A DNA stretch of 64,000 nt. Source: Trichoplax sp. H2 (lineage: Eukaryota; Placozoa; Uniplacotomia; Trichoplacea). Both the position numbers and the translations under genes were made by a program. The notes beneath the pieces are model-generated. The model was given only the letters and a program-made list of their open reading frames with translations. It ran no database searches and was not told the DNA's origin. The stretch spans positions 1,240,001 through 1,304,000 of the forward strand of contig NOWV01000001.1 in NCBI GenBank assembly GCA_003344405.1. Reading direction: 5' to 3'. Numbering within the stretch: the first letter of the stretch is position 1; each line of letters opens with the position of its first letter. Shown piece by piece: positions 12,430 to 27,109 of the stretch.

Positions 12430-15400
12430 ATGAAGAAAATGGCCACCATGGATGAAGAAGAAGCTTGTCCAGAATTAGTCGAAGACGATGGTAGCAAAAT
12501 CCCTGTGACTATTATTACTGGATATTTGGGTAAATTGATATCCTAACGCTGTTAAGAGTCATTTCACCGGATTCTATACTGCAAAGTGATAAAATAGGAA
12601 GTGCAGCAAGGAATAAACCAATTATAATGTGTAAATAGTTGCAGTTGTTATTGACAGTCAATTGAAATTAGGTCTCCATGTTCTACTTTACATTATATCA
12701 TTACAGCAGTATTATTGTAGGATTTGACCAGAAAGAGTCTTTGATAATATCTGTAATGACCTGCTGTAGACTAAATAGAATGCTTTCGTAGGACTGCATA
12801 AAGGAACAGAATGAAGCTAGTAAGAACTATGCTCCATTTGACTCCATAAAATCACAAACTGCAAAATTATTTTAGTTATCCTTGACAATAAAGTATAGGC
12901 TTACCTCTGTATAGTAAAAATTGGACTACGAATACTATTTGCAATGCCAGTAATGTTTCATGGATTAAAAAAATATGATACATTTCTTGTCTGTAAAGAG
13001 CATGATAGAATTAAAGTAGAGATATCAGTTCTTGGCTTTATCATCAATTTTTACGAGGTGGAGATGTACCCTTATGCTTGATCTTGTTGCCATTTGCATT
13101 ACTAGACCGCATAGTCCATGCAAATTGAAGATTGCGGATAGCATTATTTCATCCATTATAAGAAATACGTTGCAAGATAGATCTTCTTCTTTTAAACTAT
13201 GTATTGTAGGTACTAGAATAGATTTACACCTGCAATACTAAATTAATGCTCAATTGATCATGATCAATGTGCTGTAGACGTAATTTCATACTTTTGAATT
13301 AAACTGAAACGATATTGGTCTAGATGTAGCAATAGGATCAGACAGCAAAGTTTATACTGCATACAAGCATACATTCGATTCAGTATATGTACCTATCTTT
13401 TCCTCCACAATGGAGGCAACAGTACAATAATACTAGTAGGCGAAGTAGCAGAACCAGAATGTTATTACTCGACTGATTATTACAAAATGTTTCCAGTCAC
13501 GATTCCATACATTTGCATTACTGCAGGTATAAAAGTAGAAGCTGACGAGAACTCACGCTATTCCCAATTTACCATAAGATTCGTGTCGTATATTTGACTT
13601 GTGCTTTCGATTAATGCAGGCGCAGGAAAGACCACTCTACTGAATTACATCTTAAATGAACAACATAACCGACGAATTGCTGTTATTATGAATGAATTTG
13701 GCCAAGGTGAGCTACTTCACGAAAGGATTATGTTAATTTTTTATTATATTAAAGGCCGGAGCTACATTTCAAGTAAAATAAAACTAATGCTACATCTAAT
13801 ACAGCACTTCAAACTTGTTTTACGGTCGACAATCTGTAGTGGACATGATATATCTTGCCTTTTTAATATGGACAATATTGCAAAAGTACTAATTTTGCAA
13901 ACAACTTTGGTACACCTAGCAGTTATACTTGATTTTTAAGAACCTTGGTAGCTGCTGTCAATGAGTTTATGAGTTATTTGCACCTTAAAATTAGCTTACT
14001 TCTCCCTATCAATGATAATATTGAGGTCGATTAGGTAGGCAACTCTATCATGCAATATAAGAAGCGATATTACAATATTTTAGCAATTAATCATTCACGT
14101 TACTCAATAATATTTTAATAGCTTTGGAATGGTATAGCCCTGTGCTAGATGAAAATGTTGGCAATATCTCCAACAAATCTCTAATATTTGTTGCTGCTCG
14201 CATAGATAGAATAATTTGCAATACAATGTCACATTTTATTTATAAATACCCTTAATTCCTTATTACTACAGCAGCATGCAATCATTGTAATGTTACACTT
14301 CAGCTAAATTATAGCTAAGTTTGTGCTAGCAAGTTAGGGAATGAAGATGTTGCAACACCAATTTCTGCTTATCTATTATTCTACCAAAATATGTAGATAT
14401 TTTCTGATGATAACGAAATAATGATCATATCATTTATTTACTCAAAAATACTGCAGGCGACTCCATCGAAAAATCAATGTCTGTTGGACAATCTGGAGAG
14501 TTATTTGAAGAATGGTTAGAATTGCGCAACGGGTGTTTATGCTGTTCAGTTAAGTGAGTATAAACAAACTATGCTTTGTCCAGCCCCCGTATAGTAAAGA
14601 CACCACATTTATAATTAATTCTTTTTACGTATATGGTTCGCTATTTGTTAGTATAATCACAAAGTGATTAGAACAGTAAATAGAGAAATCATATAAGCTT
14701 GTCAATGGCAAAAATCTGTCTTAAACTCGTGATAGTACACTATAATTGCAAATTTGAATGAGAGGCGTAGACAAATATCTCATATGTCGATTATGTACCC
14801 TTATTCGAATTTTGATCGTTAAAACCATAGAGATTCTGGAGTGAAAGCCATTGAGAATTTGATGGAAAAAAAAGGAAAATTCGATTATATTCTACTCGAA
14901 ACAACTGGCCTTGCAGATCCAGGTGATATTTTCTTATAGAAGCCGATTTCTCTTTCGTAGATAAACTATATACGAACATATGTACACTTTACCTAGGTGT
15001 GCCAAGCACTTATATATATGTTAAAAATTGCACTAATCAATTTTGATTTACCTTAGGCCCCATTGCATCAATCTTCTGGCTTGATAGTGAACTCGGATCT
15101 GAGATCTATTTAGACGGTATTCAGTTGTTGATCGTAACGACTTTGTTAAATTTCACTACGTAATGGTTGAAACTTGATTAGTTAACTATTATTTTCCTAT
15201 TTACGCGTATAGGCATTGTAACGTTAATTGACGGTAAAAATTGCCTTAGGGTTAGTTCAACACTAAATTATGATTCACAGTAAAATATCGTGTCAACGAG
15301 CTATTTATAGATATTGCTTGATAGACGTAGAAGTGATATCGATAAACTTTAATAGAGTTTAGGTGAAGAAAGACCCAAAGGAATAATAAATGAATGCGTC

Positions 15401-18400
15401 AGGTAACTCATTCTTATACCACAGTGTAATATAAACAACGTAAAAAATAGCATCTAAATTATAACATCGACTATGGAGGTTCTAAATGTAGTTTTATGCA
15501 TCTCGATTTCAGATAGATTTTGTTCTTGAAAATCTAATCTTTTCATGTCTTAATATCTCCAGACAGATAGCTTTAGCTGATTTATTGATTGTCAACAAAA
15601 CAGATCTAATAGAAGAAGACGAGTTAGTAAAGTTGAGATCAAGTATCAGGTGCCTTTTAACTCGTATACATCCAATGCCCCCCTCCAACCAAAATTTTAC
15701 GTAATTGAGATTGTGTATTGTATCTATGCAGGTCCATGAACAGCTTTGCTAACATTATAGCAACTAAACGGTCAAGGTAATATAAAAACTGGTTGTTTTA
15801 GCTATAACTGTTTGGTTTTGGCAGATCATACATTAGTATAGCTAAGTCGAACGTATATCATGTGTTGATAACTGTGCCCCATATATGATCATACTGTTAG
15901 GGTTGATTTAAATTCAATTCTCGACCTCCACGCTTTTGATTCGAAAGACAAGTGAGTGGCTTCAATAAAATATTTTGCCCTGTAAAAATAAAATTATAAG
16001 CGATAAGGATAAAATCAATTTATTTATCTAAGTGGGTTAGAAATTCTATCCAGTAGATGGTCTGATAAGGATACAACTTCTACCAGTATAAGTAATCATC
16101 TCGAGCAAGTTAGTACGGTTTTAACATAGAAACTGTAATGAACTGAAACTTGTATAGTCAATGCGTTTCTCAACTGATGTGATTATTTTTCTCTTTCAAG
16201 AATGTCAGCACCGCTCTGATTGAATTCGAAGGAAATATAGATTTGGAACCTCTAGAGACATGGTTGCAGGTTAGAAATGTAATAGTTAGTTAAAGTTGGT
16301 TTATAAATACAGCCTTTCTGCTATACTTGCATATCAAATATTAGTTTGCGATCATCTTAATTCATAGGATTTACTATGGGAAAAAAACATCAAAAATAAA
16401 AACAATGAAGTAATGGAAATTTTGCGTTGTAAGGTAACTCAGGAATGATATATTTTTATCGTCTATCAATAACCATTTTTAAAAATGTTTTTCTTCCGTC
16501 GTCTTTGCATTCAATTGGCATTATTTGCCCAGCTAATTTGTCCTTTTCATAAATTTTAATACTTCATTTAATTCTCGTCCATGCAGATTTAACAAATTCA
16601 TGAATTAAATAAATTTTTATACAATTCATTCTGTAAATAACCTATACTCTATACGCGCTAAATACATCTTATAGTAATTAGTCTCTCCTGTGTGTCATTT
16701 AATTTCGTATAGCATATTGAGCTATTATTATCTAATTAAAAGATTTATATCACTATTATGAGTGTGATACTATATAGTAACATCATTAAATTAACTTATG
16801 TAGCATAACACCAAATTCATACGTGTAGAGTTGCTAAATAGTACAGCATACGGGTATAGCTTGTTATATATGCTTATCGTAATTAAATTGTAACGGATAT
16901 CATATATCCTATATTATTGCAGCGATATCAAATGTGATCTTATTTGGAAATAATTGATTTTATATATATTAAAGTATAATGTATTATCACCTTCCTGCTA
17001 TATCAATCAGCGAATATCGCTCAGCTGGAAGCAGTTCATTTGAATCTTTTACTGAAAGTGATTATTTTATTCAGTAAAAATTATATTATTATTAAGTTAA
17101 CGTTGGAACCATTTTGGATAATTAATACAGGAACTTCGATTAGGCGCATAGATCAAATTAGCTTTAATTTTTTCCTGGAAATTGACAGGCATTGATCTAG
17201 TATATTTGCAGCAATATGTATCAAACGGTATCTTCCAAGATATCTGACCAGAAATAATGACTTATTTGCTACTGCCATAATAATTACTTAAGAAGATCAG
17301 TAATCGAATTAGATAATGAAATCGAGATGATCTATTAGTTCTGTAATCAAATCAACCTCTCAATTATTTGATAAGAAATTTCCATCTTCTTCTCTTTTAA
17401 TAGTTACTATACAGTACTATAGTACTATATTTCTAATTTATCTTCTTTTGAAAGAAATTTTTCGAATATTAACGAGCGTCTTAACCAATACAGTAAATTT
17501 AATCTGATGTTCTGATATCGCAGGGTCAGTTATCAAGTAGGGGTTGTGATAAGCGTATACTATTCCAAGCTGTGTATGAATTATATGACAAGGTAGAAAC
17601 TACGGAGTGGTTAGAAAATGAAAGAAGAATCAACAAATTAGTTTTTATCGGTAAGTCATGCAGAACTTTACAGGTTCTATTCCATTGTAGCAAATGAACC
17701 TAGTTAATGTCAGTCTTTATATTCGATCCTATTACAATTATTATATCCAGTATATTAATACTAGAAAATTTAATTATATTGCTGGACTTAATGAGTCCAA
17801 AGGATAAATAAAATGTTAGTTGAAGAGCTAATAGCGTAAACAATTATTGTGTGACAAGCTAATTTAGTTCATTATTTATTTTGTTAGAGTAAACTGTCGC
17901 TTAATGATTCCTCATTAAAGTTAAACATGAATGTGACATTTTGCAGCCTTACAAAGATGCAGTACTCAGTATTTACACTATCAGTATTATATATAGTATA
18001 ATTTATAAATAACGTAAATGCGCAATTTTTACAATACTATATTCTTAATGCGGTTGAACTAGCAGTACTTATAGTTTCATTAAATTCTGTACAGCGTTGA
18101 TAAAAACTAGTTACCAGTTATATAAAGTTAAATATACTCGTGTCTTCTCCGTAAATACAGTAGAGTTACATTTATTTAAGGAAGGTTATTTTTGATGACC
18201 TCTATTTAATATCAGGTGATTGATCTTTCATTTAATGATATCCTATAGATATTACTGCAATACAGTAGTTGAAATGGTAAGAGTCTATTTAAATACATAT
18301 AGGATAATTTCTCACTTTAGTGCCAATTTACTCCAAATTAGGGGAGATAATGAAGTAAATTAGCATTTCAATAGGGCTCCAAATCGTATTATGTCATCAC

Positions 18401-20027
18401 GAAGTTTTGTTAGTAACATATTGTTATTACTTCAATTCTTTTCAAACTTTTTTAAATGGTAATCAACTTTACTAAAGGAGCGACAAGTACTATATATAAC
18501 ATATATACGTGCACATAGATTACTAATTTGATAATAATGTATGGAAATCGCCTAGTGTCTATAGTTTTTTCTACACCGTAAGTTGGAAAATCAGCTCTAT
18601 CTTCAGCTAAGACTGTATCAAGATGATGTATATATACTAAGTGTGCGATTGGTTATGATTTAATTTACTTTATTTCAATGCATTACTGTGTTATCCTAGT
18701 TAAAATTACACGTTTTTATTACAAACTTAGTTTAGAAATAAATTATGATTATATCACACAATAGCGTAATCGCTGTTATTGTTATTTTTTATTAGCAGCT
18801 TCTTAAATCTAATAACTGTGATGCGATGTTTTTTTCGTCTCATCGATTTCGCATTTTTTTGTTTTCTCTATTCATACTGATGTTTGCACTATGGCGCCTA
18901 CTGTAGTCTATTTTAATTATCATAACTTTATGCTATTATTATCGAGATTGAAACAATTAATTAATAGATGGAAACGACTATTTAATTAAATTTAATTGAC
19001 GGAGTGAACATCAAAGTTTAAATGTTGACGCAGATACGGCAAATATTATGTTAGTTATCTTTGTTTGGTAGAAATATTGACGACAGAAAGCTGTTTTAAC
19101 CTTCTTACTATTAACTTTGATCATAGTATAGTTTATATTTGATAGAATTCCTCATTAATTGATATATATAATACATAAGGTAGAAAAGTTAATATCATAC
19201 TACTCAACTTCGTTAAATGTTTTTATCTTCTTTCTCTGTTTAACGGCTATCTACTGCATTATGTAACTCCACCCCGTTTATCGTAAATATGTAGCCGTAA
19301 TCAATCGAATCAGGCTCAATTACTATTATTCTTCCCTCCATCTAAACTCGATTATTAACTTGAATCATAGCTTTACTAGTAGGTGTGGCTATTTTAGACG
19401 GAAAACTCTAGCACACAATAACGATTTCTTATTGTGTTTACGTTGTAACACTGAAAGTTTTTTCTACCACTCGATTACTTATGTTTTATTTTAATTGGTT
19501 TATATTTCCATGTTAAGACAAGTTCAGTTGACAGTATTACCATAGTGAAGTATTTTTTATACAGATCGAAGCGATTCTTAAATACGTTTAACATCTTTTT
19601 TATGACATTAAAGTTTATTACGATTGTAACTATTTTTCCGTGTCAAGCTCTGTATTGATCAATACTACCACAGCATTTTTTATCGTTGCATACTAATGTC
19701 GGCAACATGCATTATCTAGTATGTCCGCTCTGTGTGATATCAAAGTCCAAGATATACAGTTACGGCTTTCTTTCTCTATCGATATTAATTTTTTTCTATA
19801 AATACAATCATTAATTATTGTAATAATGATAATTCTTCTCCTATTGCTATTTATGCGACCTGTTTCCGATTTGAATATATCCTTATTTCAATGCATTTGA
19901 TATTAAATTAAGTGTTAGCTAAAGTTATCTTCCCTTTTTCTCTTATATTTGGAATTGGTACTTTATAGGCAGAAATGTGGATCACGCTATATTAGCCGAA
20001 GGAATACAACAGTTTATTCTTAATTGA
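12430..20027 (+). CDS. ZNG1: ZNG1/CBWD-type zinc-regulated GTPase metallochaperone, 15 exons
   Basis: Exons by hand: 12430-12529, 13620-13706, 14457-14553, 14831-14922, 15057-15116, 15213-15250, 15356-15402, 15563-15649, 15732-15776, 15901-15951, 16033-16108, 16201-16269, 16368-16433, 17524-17650, 19969-20027. All junctions are GT-AG and the frame closes: 1101 nt, 366 aa (human about 395). COG0523 GTPase features: P-loop GYLGAGKTT (31-39), ETTG (118-121), NKTD (185-188), and the zinc motif CLCC (89-92). The C-terminal CobW domain includes LLWEKN and VYELYD. An N-terminal CPELV (13-17) matches the segment by which animal ZNG1 docks on methionine aminopeptidase 1, to which it delivers zinc using GTP. 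Three in-frame ATGs (12430, 12439, 12448) follow a TGA at 12385; the third has a perfect GCCACCATGG context and may be the main start. Introns 13 and 14 are long (1.1 and 2.3 kb). Expected in the cytosol. Confidence 0.93.
17651..19968 (+). other. Long last intron of ZNG1 (2.3 kb)
   Basis: AT-rich sequence between exons 14 and 15, starting GTAAGT and ending TTTATAG. It is several times longer than most other introns of the gene. No nested gene, repeat array or RNA gene was recognised inside it. Confidence 0.7.
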
Positions 20028-20109
20028 TAGATAAAATGAATTAGTCGTTAGGCGCAATTGATCGTTTTAACAATTATGTGGATAACAGAAGAAAAGAAAG
20101 AACTTGTTT

Positions 20110-20156
20110 AATAAATAAGTGACAGTACACATAGTCATAATTAAGGAAACAATAAA
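20110..20156 (+). terminator. Candidate poly(A) signals of ZNG1
   Basis: AATAAA occurs at 20110-20115 and again at 20151-20156, 83 and 124 nt after the ZNG1 stop codon. They are the first canonical hexamers downstream. The real cleavage site is unknown. Confidence 0.45.
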
Positions 20157-23100
20157 ATTGAATACAACTATTTACTATAATTATCATTTACTGTTGAAGT
20201 AAATGATTTGATAGTCGTAATCGAGCGGTTAAGATATTAGGTAGAGAGTATACATATAAATGAGAAATGTGATGCACCGGTTAGCTCACAGCGTAACATC
20301 AACCATTTTTAGAGAAAAATTAATTTTTCAACTTTTCGACAATTCATCTCTTCACCATTATATACTTTAAGTTAACCTATTTTATTCGTTAATAAATGTA
20401 ATTATTGTCATCTAAACTTACCTTTAGGTGATTAGTACTATAATGATGATAATGTAATCTTCATTCGATTTATAGCTAACTGACAAGTATTGTTATTATA
20501 GATGAAGATGTTTTAGTTTTATTTCATTAGTGTCTTCCTTTCATTGATCTATTATTCTTTTGTATTATGTATATTATCCAAATTCAGGAAAGGTCAGTTA
20601 ATGAAGAATGATGGCATGATAGAGTAGAATAATGTTACTTCTACTGTTGTACAACACCCTTATTACCGGACGTATTTTATCCATTATAAATTAATTTAAT
20701 GAAAACTCTATTATCAGATGAATTGGTTGATATCTTAGTCTTGATTGCTACATATTATAGTCCAAATTATCTATCAACTGTAGTAATTCATAGCTACTGA
20801 ATGACAACATTATTCAATAAAAATGTATCAAAAACTACCTACAGTATACATAGTAATGAGGGGGAGGTGGAGTATGAAAAAAAACATTTTAAATCGTCAT
20901 TATTGTGATATAACTTTTGTTCTACTGGGTTTATCTTTTCATAAAGTTAGACTATGCTAGATAAGTTAGTTTTATTAATTTGACTATTTAACTAATAGAT
21001 CCTTTTTAGTATTGTAGCACATAGGTACGAATTTATAAAATCATCATAGTATTTGCCTTATCCTCTTCAACTTGATATAATGATAATGTCATTATTGATT
21101 GACTTACTTGACTGTCTTGCAATTTATTTGTTTTCAACAACTATTAATCAAATTTAGTCACGATAGAAGATAGAAAAAGGGTGATAATTTAAGGAAGTAG
21201 TAGGCTGGAATATCGAGAAGGAAATTAGAAAATTTTAATGCTAACATCATTAACTTCAGTGAAATTAAAATGAAAGAAAATATTATTTTTTTGACGTCGT
21301 TTGATTAGGTTTTTAATTCTATTGCTTGTCAATTTTCTCTTGGTCAACAGCAAGTAAAAATTACAGTTGCAATTCTGTCAGTCTAATGATAGAAAATTTA
21401 ATTAGATTGATTCGATTGCATTGAAAGTAATTCGATTAAGTTTGCGTTGTTCGAGAAGGGCAAAAATGTTTAACCGATGAAGAAAAATAATTTATTACAT
21501 TAGCAATAGATTGTCCAAATGAATGATTTTAAAAAATAAGCTAATGGGAGGCAAGGATAGTTAAGATCAATGATGAAATTAATTTATAATAAATTTAATG
21601 TTGAACTATTGGATGGAAAAAATAATGATCAAGTATTTTAAGGGAAATAAACTTATGATTGTTGATTAGGATAGACTTGAATGATGCGTATGATCAATTA
21701 TACCTATTTTTTGTCTAAAATACGAATTAATTTTGATTGATTCACGTGAAATAACTGAAATATTAGCCAGTACTGACTATAATAGCCATGAAAGGGGATT
21801 GAAAAAATGGCTAAGGTGATTAAAGTTGTAGTGATAGGTAAGAAGTGATTTTTTTTTAATTTATTGAAATCATGATGAGTAATATTTAGATAAGCGGGTA
21901 AATAGACGAGACGATAATAAGAACAAGTTGATGTTAGTCTACGGTAGGTTAAAAGACAGCCGCCTTTTGTCCATAGTATTTTAATTATTTTATGCACACA
22001 TTTGAACTTGATAACTACTTAGAACTGTTTACCTAAATATCAAAGACAATCAATTCTGTTTAATATGAGACATCGATGTTTAATATCATGCTATTTATTT
22101 AATTTGTTGAAAGACTTTAGCCATTATCTACTAGTTTGCGTGTCTGTCTTGATCTTACTCTAGCATTTATTTGTATCTTCTTTACTCTCATATTCCCTCT
22201 CGTTGCCATGATCGATCTATCTTTCTTTTCCTGAGCCTATTGTTTTATTATTGATGCTACTCTTCAATCGATTGCCTAATGCATTTTTCTATCTATCAAC
22301 AAATCAGTATTATGTGTAGACGTAGACGACAAAACAATACTTTTAGCTTACTTTACCCCTGTTGAATATAATAATAAGAAAGAAAATGTTGAACTTAGTT
22401 AGAAATAATTTCAATTTCTTGTATTTATCTTGTTCTATTTGATCTTTGACTAGTTGTCAACTATCGTCATCTAATTAAAATAAATAAAATCGATATAAAA
22501 ATGATGATGTCTATCTTATCTCATGAATCACTGATAATCAGAATTGATTACAGCTTACTCCTATGAGAAAAAAATAACAACTTGCTACGATTGTGAATCA
22601 TCAGAGCTAAATAATGAAATTACCAAGAGGGTAAAAACTACTCTAGGAAAAAATAAAATGAGTAACGGACAAATAGAGAAAAAATGTAAATAAGAATGAC
22701 AAACTGGCAGACTCTTTACCGTCTATGTTTGTCTAACATATTTCATTTTGAGTTAAGTGTGAAAATAAATAGAAAATGCCGTCCATTTTTTACGGGATAA
22801 TCGTTTGTCCGTTTAACTTTGAAAATTAAATTCAACAACAAGATCAATCTATCTTGAAGAGGATAAGCTAAATCATTTAGAGTGAAATCGATCGATCGAT
22901 ATTATGATATGATGTCATAATTATCAATTGAGATAGAATATGGACGTGAATGAGATCAAGTTAATTAACTGCAACTATCCTTCGTCTTCAACTTAACCTA
23001 TAATTTACCTATTAATATGATCTTTATCCCTTCCTTTAACTCGATTAGAGTCATTATGTAAATTATTGTATGCTTGATTAGCAGAATGATGACGCTATTA

Positions 23101-26100
23101 TAGAAAAAGAATTCCACACTGTGTGGAGATATCACTTAAGGCTAAATTAGAGTTCAAGGATTGAAAAGAAAATAAACTACAATCTAATCATCAAAGAGGA
23201 AAAAAGGTGGAGAATCAACAACAAAAAGAAAAAAATGAGGGGAAATGAAGTAACTTTATCCTATCAATAGATGTAGTTAAATGATGCTAAAATAAAATGC
23301 AACAACAATAATAATCAAGACGAGAATTGAAAAAATAGCTATACATTAAATAGAAAGAAAAGAAATGAATGGACATCAACTTCTTCTCTTTTTGCCTTGT
23401 ATTTTTTGCCACTGTTGAATTTATGACAATATCCAGACATTTCTATTGTCATCTTTATTTTTTATACTTATATGATGTTAATTGATTCACCTGAGGGCTT
23501 TGTTCTAGCATTTTTTATACTCTAAATCGATTGGCATTTTCGACTTAATGTGCCTGTAACCATTTGGCCTCCGCCCCGGCTCGAACGCTATGAATAAGAG
23601 CATCTTGTCTTGACTCGTTGTGTCATATACTTTTGTTTACGCCAACAGTTCAACAAGAAGTGGTTAAGAAGAGGAAAAAGAAAGATTGATTATCATTTCC
23701 TTCATGCTGCCTACTGTCTACATATGATCAATCATTGATCTTCGCTCGCGCGCGCCTTCAACGTAACAACTAGTCTCTATTCTTCCACATCGGCTATCAT
23801 CGATTATTCTTCAACCAGCAACTATTTCATCCTTTGATTGAAATTTTCCAGCTATTACCTATCCAATCTACTGCTTAAGATTCAAATTCTTCTTAACACC
23901 AGTGGTAAGTATCAATAATTTGTTTTATCATCCATTAGCTTATCTTCTATTCAATTGCTATTGAAAGCCTATAAGATAAAGATTCCCATCATGATGATGA
24001 ATAGGATTGATTGAATGATGATATCTAGCGTTTATAAACCTTTACTTTTCTCCAATGCTTACCCTTCATGCAATCCAAAATTCACCATTCCATTGACTAA
24101 CCACGTAAACATATCATGTATGCTATTAAAAAATAGGATATTGCTATTCTTTACCTTATTCGATTACAATTTAGATCAATCAATCAATGAGCTAATGTAT
24201 CCTTCCTAGTTTAATTTATTTGCAAACAGAAAAATAGACTCTGTAACTTTATTACCGGATATTAATTATCCGATCACATAATTTACCGATACAGTAGATC
24301 ATGTTGCTATCCCATAGTAGAAAATAGACTCGATAAGATTGTAATTGCTCAATAGTAATTTATATCATCAGTCAATCATCACAGATTAATGCAAATATTT
24401 TGGGGGAATAACTTCGCTTTTCCATTATCGTCTACTGTTTAATTTCATGTTGATCTCGATCCATTAACTATCTTTATTGACTAATAATATGGTATTTAAC
24501 AAGTAGAAACCAAGTATTAGACCTCATTGACTATTTTAATCGTTTTACTTTGGATCGAAAATTACTATTACAGCTAGAGTTGAGTGGAGAATTTATTCAA
24601 CATCAACTCGATGACTATTGAGTCGAGTTGATATTAATCAAAGGTAGCAGCTATGCTAATACCGATTATCATGGCTGGGCAAATGGAGCCATACACCATC
24701 ATCATTTTCATCCTTTTGCATGATGATTTCAACAGTAACCAAGTCTTACGCTTTCCTCTATTTACACTTGATGTTTATTATACCATTATGCCTGCCGATA
24801 GTAGAACTCCTTTTGTCCAATTGGCATCTTTTTTTTGTTAGCCATTTGCCAACAATTCTTACTAACTGATTATAATACAAAATATGGACTTACTAATCAC
24901 CGATCTTTACAACGTTTACCTTATGTATTGTCTCCAGTTTAGATTGTTACTATTAAACTTCGATTCCGTTATACTACCACTCTATCTATGGCGCTTTGTA
25001 GGCACCCTACTTACAATTTAATCATTTCAATAACTCTCTCTAATAGTTTGTATTATACATAGACAAATTAAAGATTACAATTTTTATATTAGTTAAATTG
25101 AATCACGCTGATATTTACATCTACGATAATTTAACTTAATCAACGGGAGATCGATCGCCAGCTTATTGATATGCAAAATTAAATATAAAGCCACTACGCT
25201 ATCGTGGACCAAAGTTCCTCTGTCTTAATACTTATTCCCATTTTAATAGCTATCATGCATATACAAGCTAATTGTTGTAGGTTTTAGCAGTTTACGATAA
25301 ATTTTCACAGTATCGCAAATGATTCAAATCAGTGACTTGTATTTCGCTCTGAGTGCTGAAATGGACCGTAAATTAGAAAAAAAAGTCTAAAATAGTCAAA
25401 GGCAATGAATAATCTTGTTACTAGATTCATCAGCTTTCAAACAGTAAATTATGAAAAATAATCCCATTCTTCCCAGCGTTTCGCCAAAGTATAATTTTTA
25501 TGTTTGCGGAACGCTGATTCTTCCTTCTTTCCGATGGTAAAAAAACACGTAGAAAAATGAGAAATGGCTTTATTGCCAAAATTAATAATGTAATTACTGC
25601 TGGTCGGTAATAATTTGCCTTTCAAATTAATTCATTATCGGTGGCTAATAATACATATTCCTATTCAATTGGGTGATAGAAGGAGATCTTCCACCCCTCT
25701 TAACATTACAAAACCGAATAGAGGATACAACGACTGCCCTCCACTTTGGATTAATTCATTATAATTATCAGCGATGGTAGATTAATTAGCAATAGGCTAT
25801 CAATTACCCTAGTCACATTTACGAGCTATCCGATTTGCTAATTCTACGCTATTATCTCCAATTTCTTAATGCAGTAACAATGAATACTGCTGTACTCCTT
25901 GACTCTTACTTTTATTTCTTATTTAACCCCTATTACGGTAGATAGCGGCAGCAGAAAAAATAGCCTTACTCTTCTTATCCCTCATTTTGGAAAGCAGTCA
26001 TTACTACCGTTAACAATCGCCTTAATCTTAATTTCGCCCTTTACTCTCTAGTTATGATAGCCTCGATATTGACGAAAAAGGAATAGAGCTCTTCTCTCTT

Positions 26101-27109
26101 ATAGCTAAAACAGATCGGCTGTCTTGTTAAATAAATCCTACCATTTCTTTTACTGCTTCGTAAGCTATATTACTGTGGTAATAGAATACAAAAAGTGATT
26201 TTGATGCAATATCGAGGTTAATACTGACGAAAATAATGTTGATGGCGTTATGGATGTGTAGAAAATTTTAAACATCGAGTTGAATAGAAGGACAAAAATA
26301 ACTCCTATTAGTTAGATTACCAAATAAAATAGGATGAAAACATTTATAGACATTGAGAAAAATAACATACATGAAATTTTCAAGACAACATAACAACTTG
26401 GGTCTCATCGTCCGTTGATTGTGTAAGCTATTGACACCTGCTATTCTATAACAACATTCCCATCTTTCAATAAATTATGACAGATAGACATTTTATTGGA
26501 GAAGATTTTCAATTACTCGTAGCAATATAGCTCTTATCATTCTTTACGCAGCATAGAGAATAGTTCTTGTTTGCACCAAGCATTTTTGCTATGTTGTTTT
26601 CTTCTGAAATGCTCCCTTATTGAATGCAACCTTTCCTCACTCACCTTGATCGATATTCAAAATGAACTCTTTCGCAGTCGTTGATGACTGTCAAGAAAAA
26701 TAGACATTTTAAATAAGGTTTAAGATATCTTTCGGTAACTTAAATGATTGCATGTCATGAAATAGATAAAATATAGTAGTATCAGTAATCCGAGCATTAC
26801 CAAATATGCCCAATCGACAATGCTAAGAGCAAAACTATATTTAGTTAGATTGTTTGCTTGGATCAATTTCAATAATTTCCCTTACTTGTCCAGTGTAAAA
26901 TCAATAGTTATCGTTCCTTGCTAATGGACTCTTTTTCCCCTCATCTATTTATTTTCTATACAAATAACCGTATAATATCTTAATTGAGATTCAAAAATTT
27001 CAATATTTTCAGTTTTGTATTTCAAAGGATTATTGCAATTGTCATTTCCCCTACGTACACCTAAACTATCAATAAGTTTGGACCTGATTCGATTTCAAGC
27101 CACCTCAGT
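20157..27109. other. Intergenic, no gene seen
   Basis: Long AT-rich stretch between ZNG1 and FoxD. Open frames such as those near 21.7-22.0, 24.0-24.2 and 24.65-24.84 kb are short, low in complexity and unlike any family I know. A GC-richer patch occurs at 23560-23800, with CGCGCGC near 23750. Possible FoxD regulatory DNA, which cannot be shown from one sequence. Confidence 0.5.

Noticed and set aside
12135-12497. Minus-strand Ser-rich frame of 120 residues
   Set aside because: It is antisense to ZNG1 exon 1 and the GTAC-rich upstream region, and has no family resemblance.
13601-13939. 112-residue frame starting with a P-loop
   Set aside because: It is ZNG1 exon 2 (13620-13706) read through into the following intron. 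The spliced model continues at 14457.
23114-23128. Short palindrome TCCACAC T GTGTGGA
   Set aside because: Arms of seven bases are expected by chance in a window this long, and nothing nearby supports a function.
23560-23600. tRNA-like TTCGAGCC on the minus strand
   Set aside because: The flanking bases do not form a T-stem, and no anticodon or acceptor stem could be drawn.
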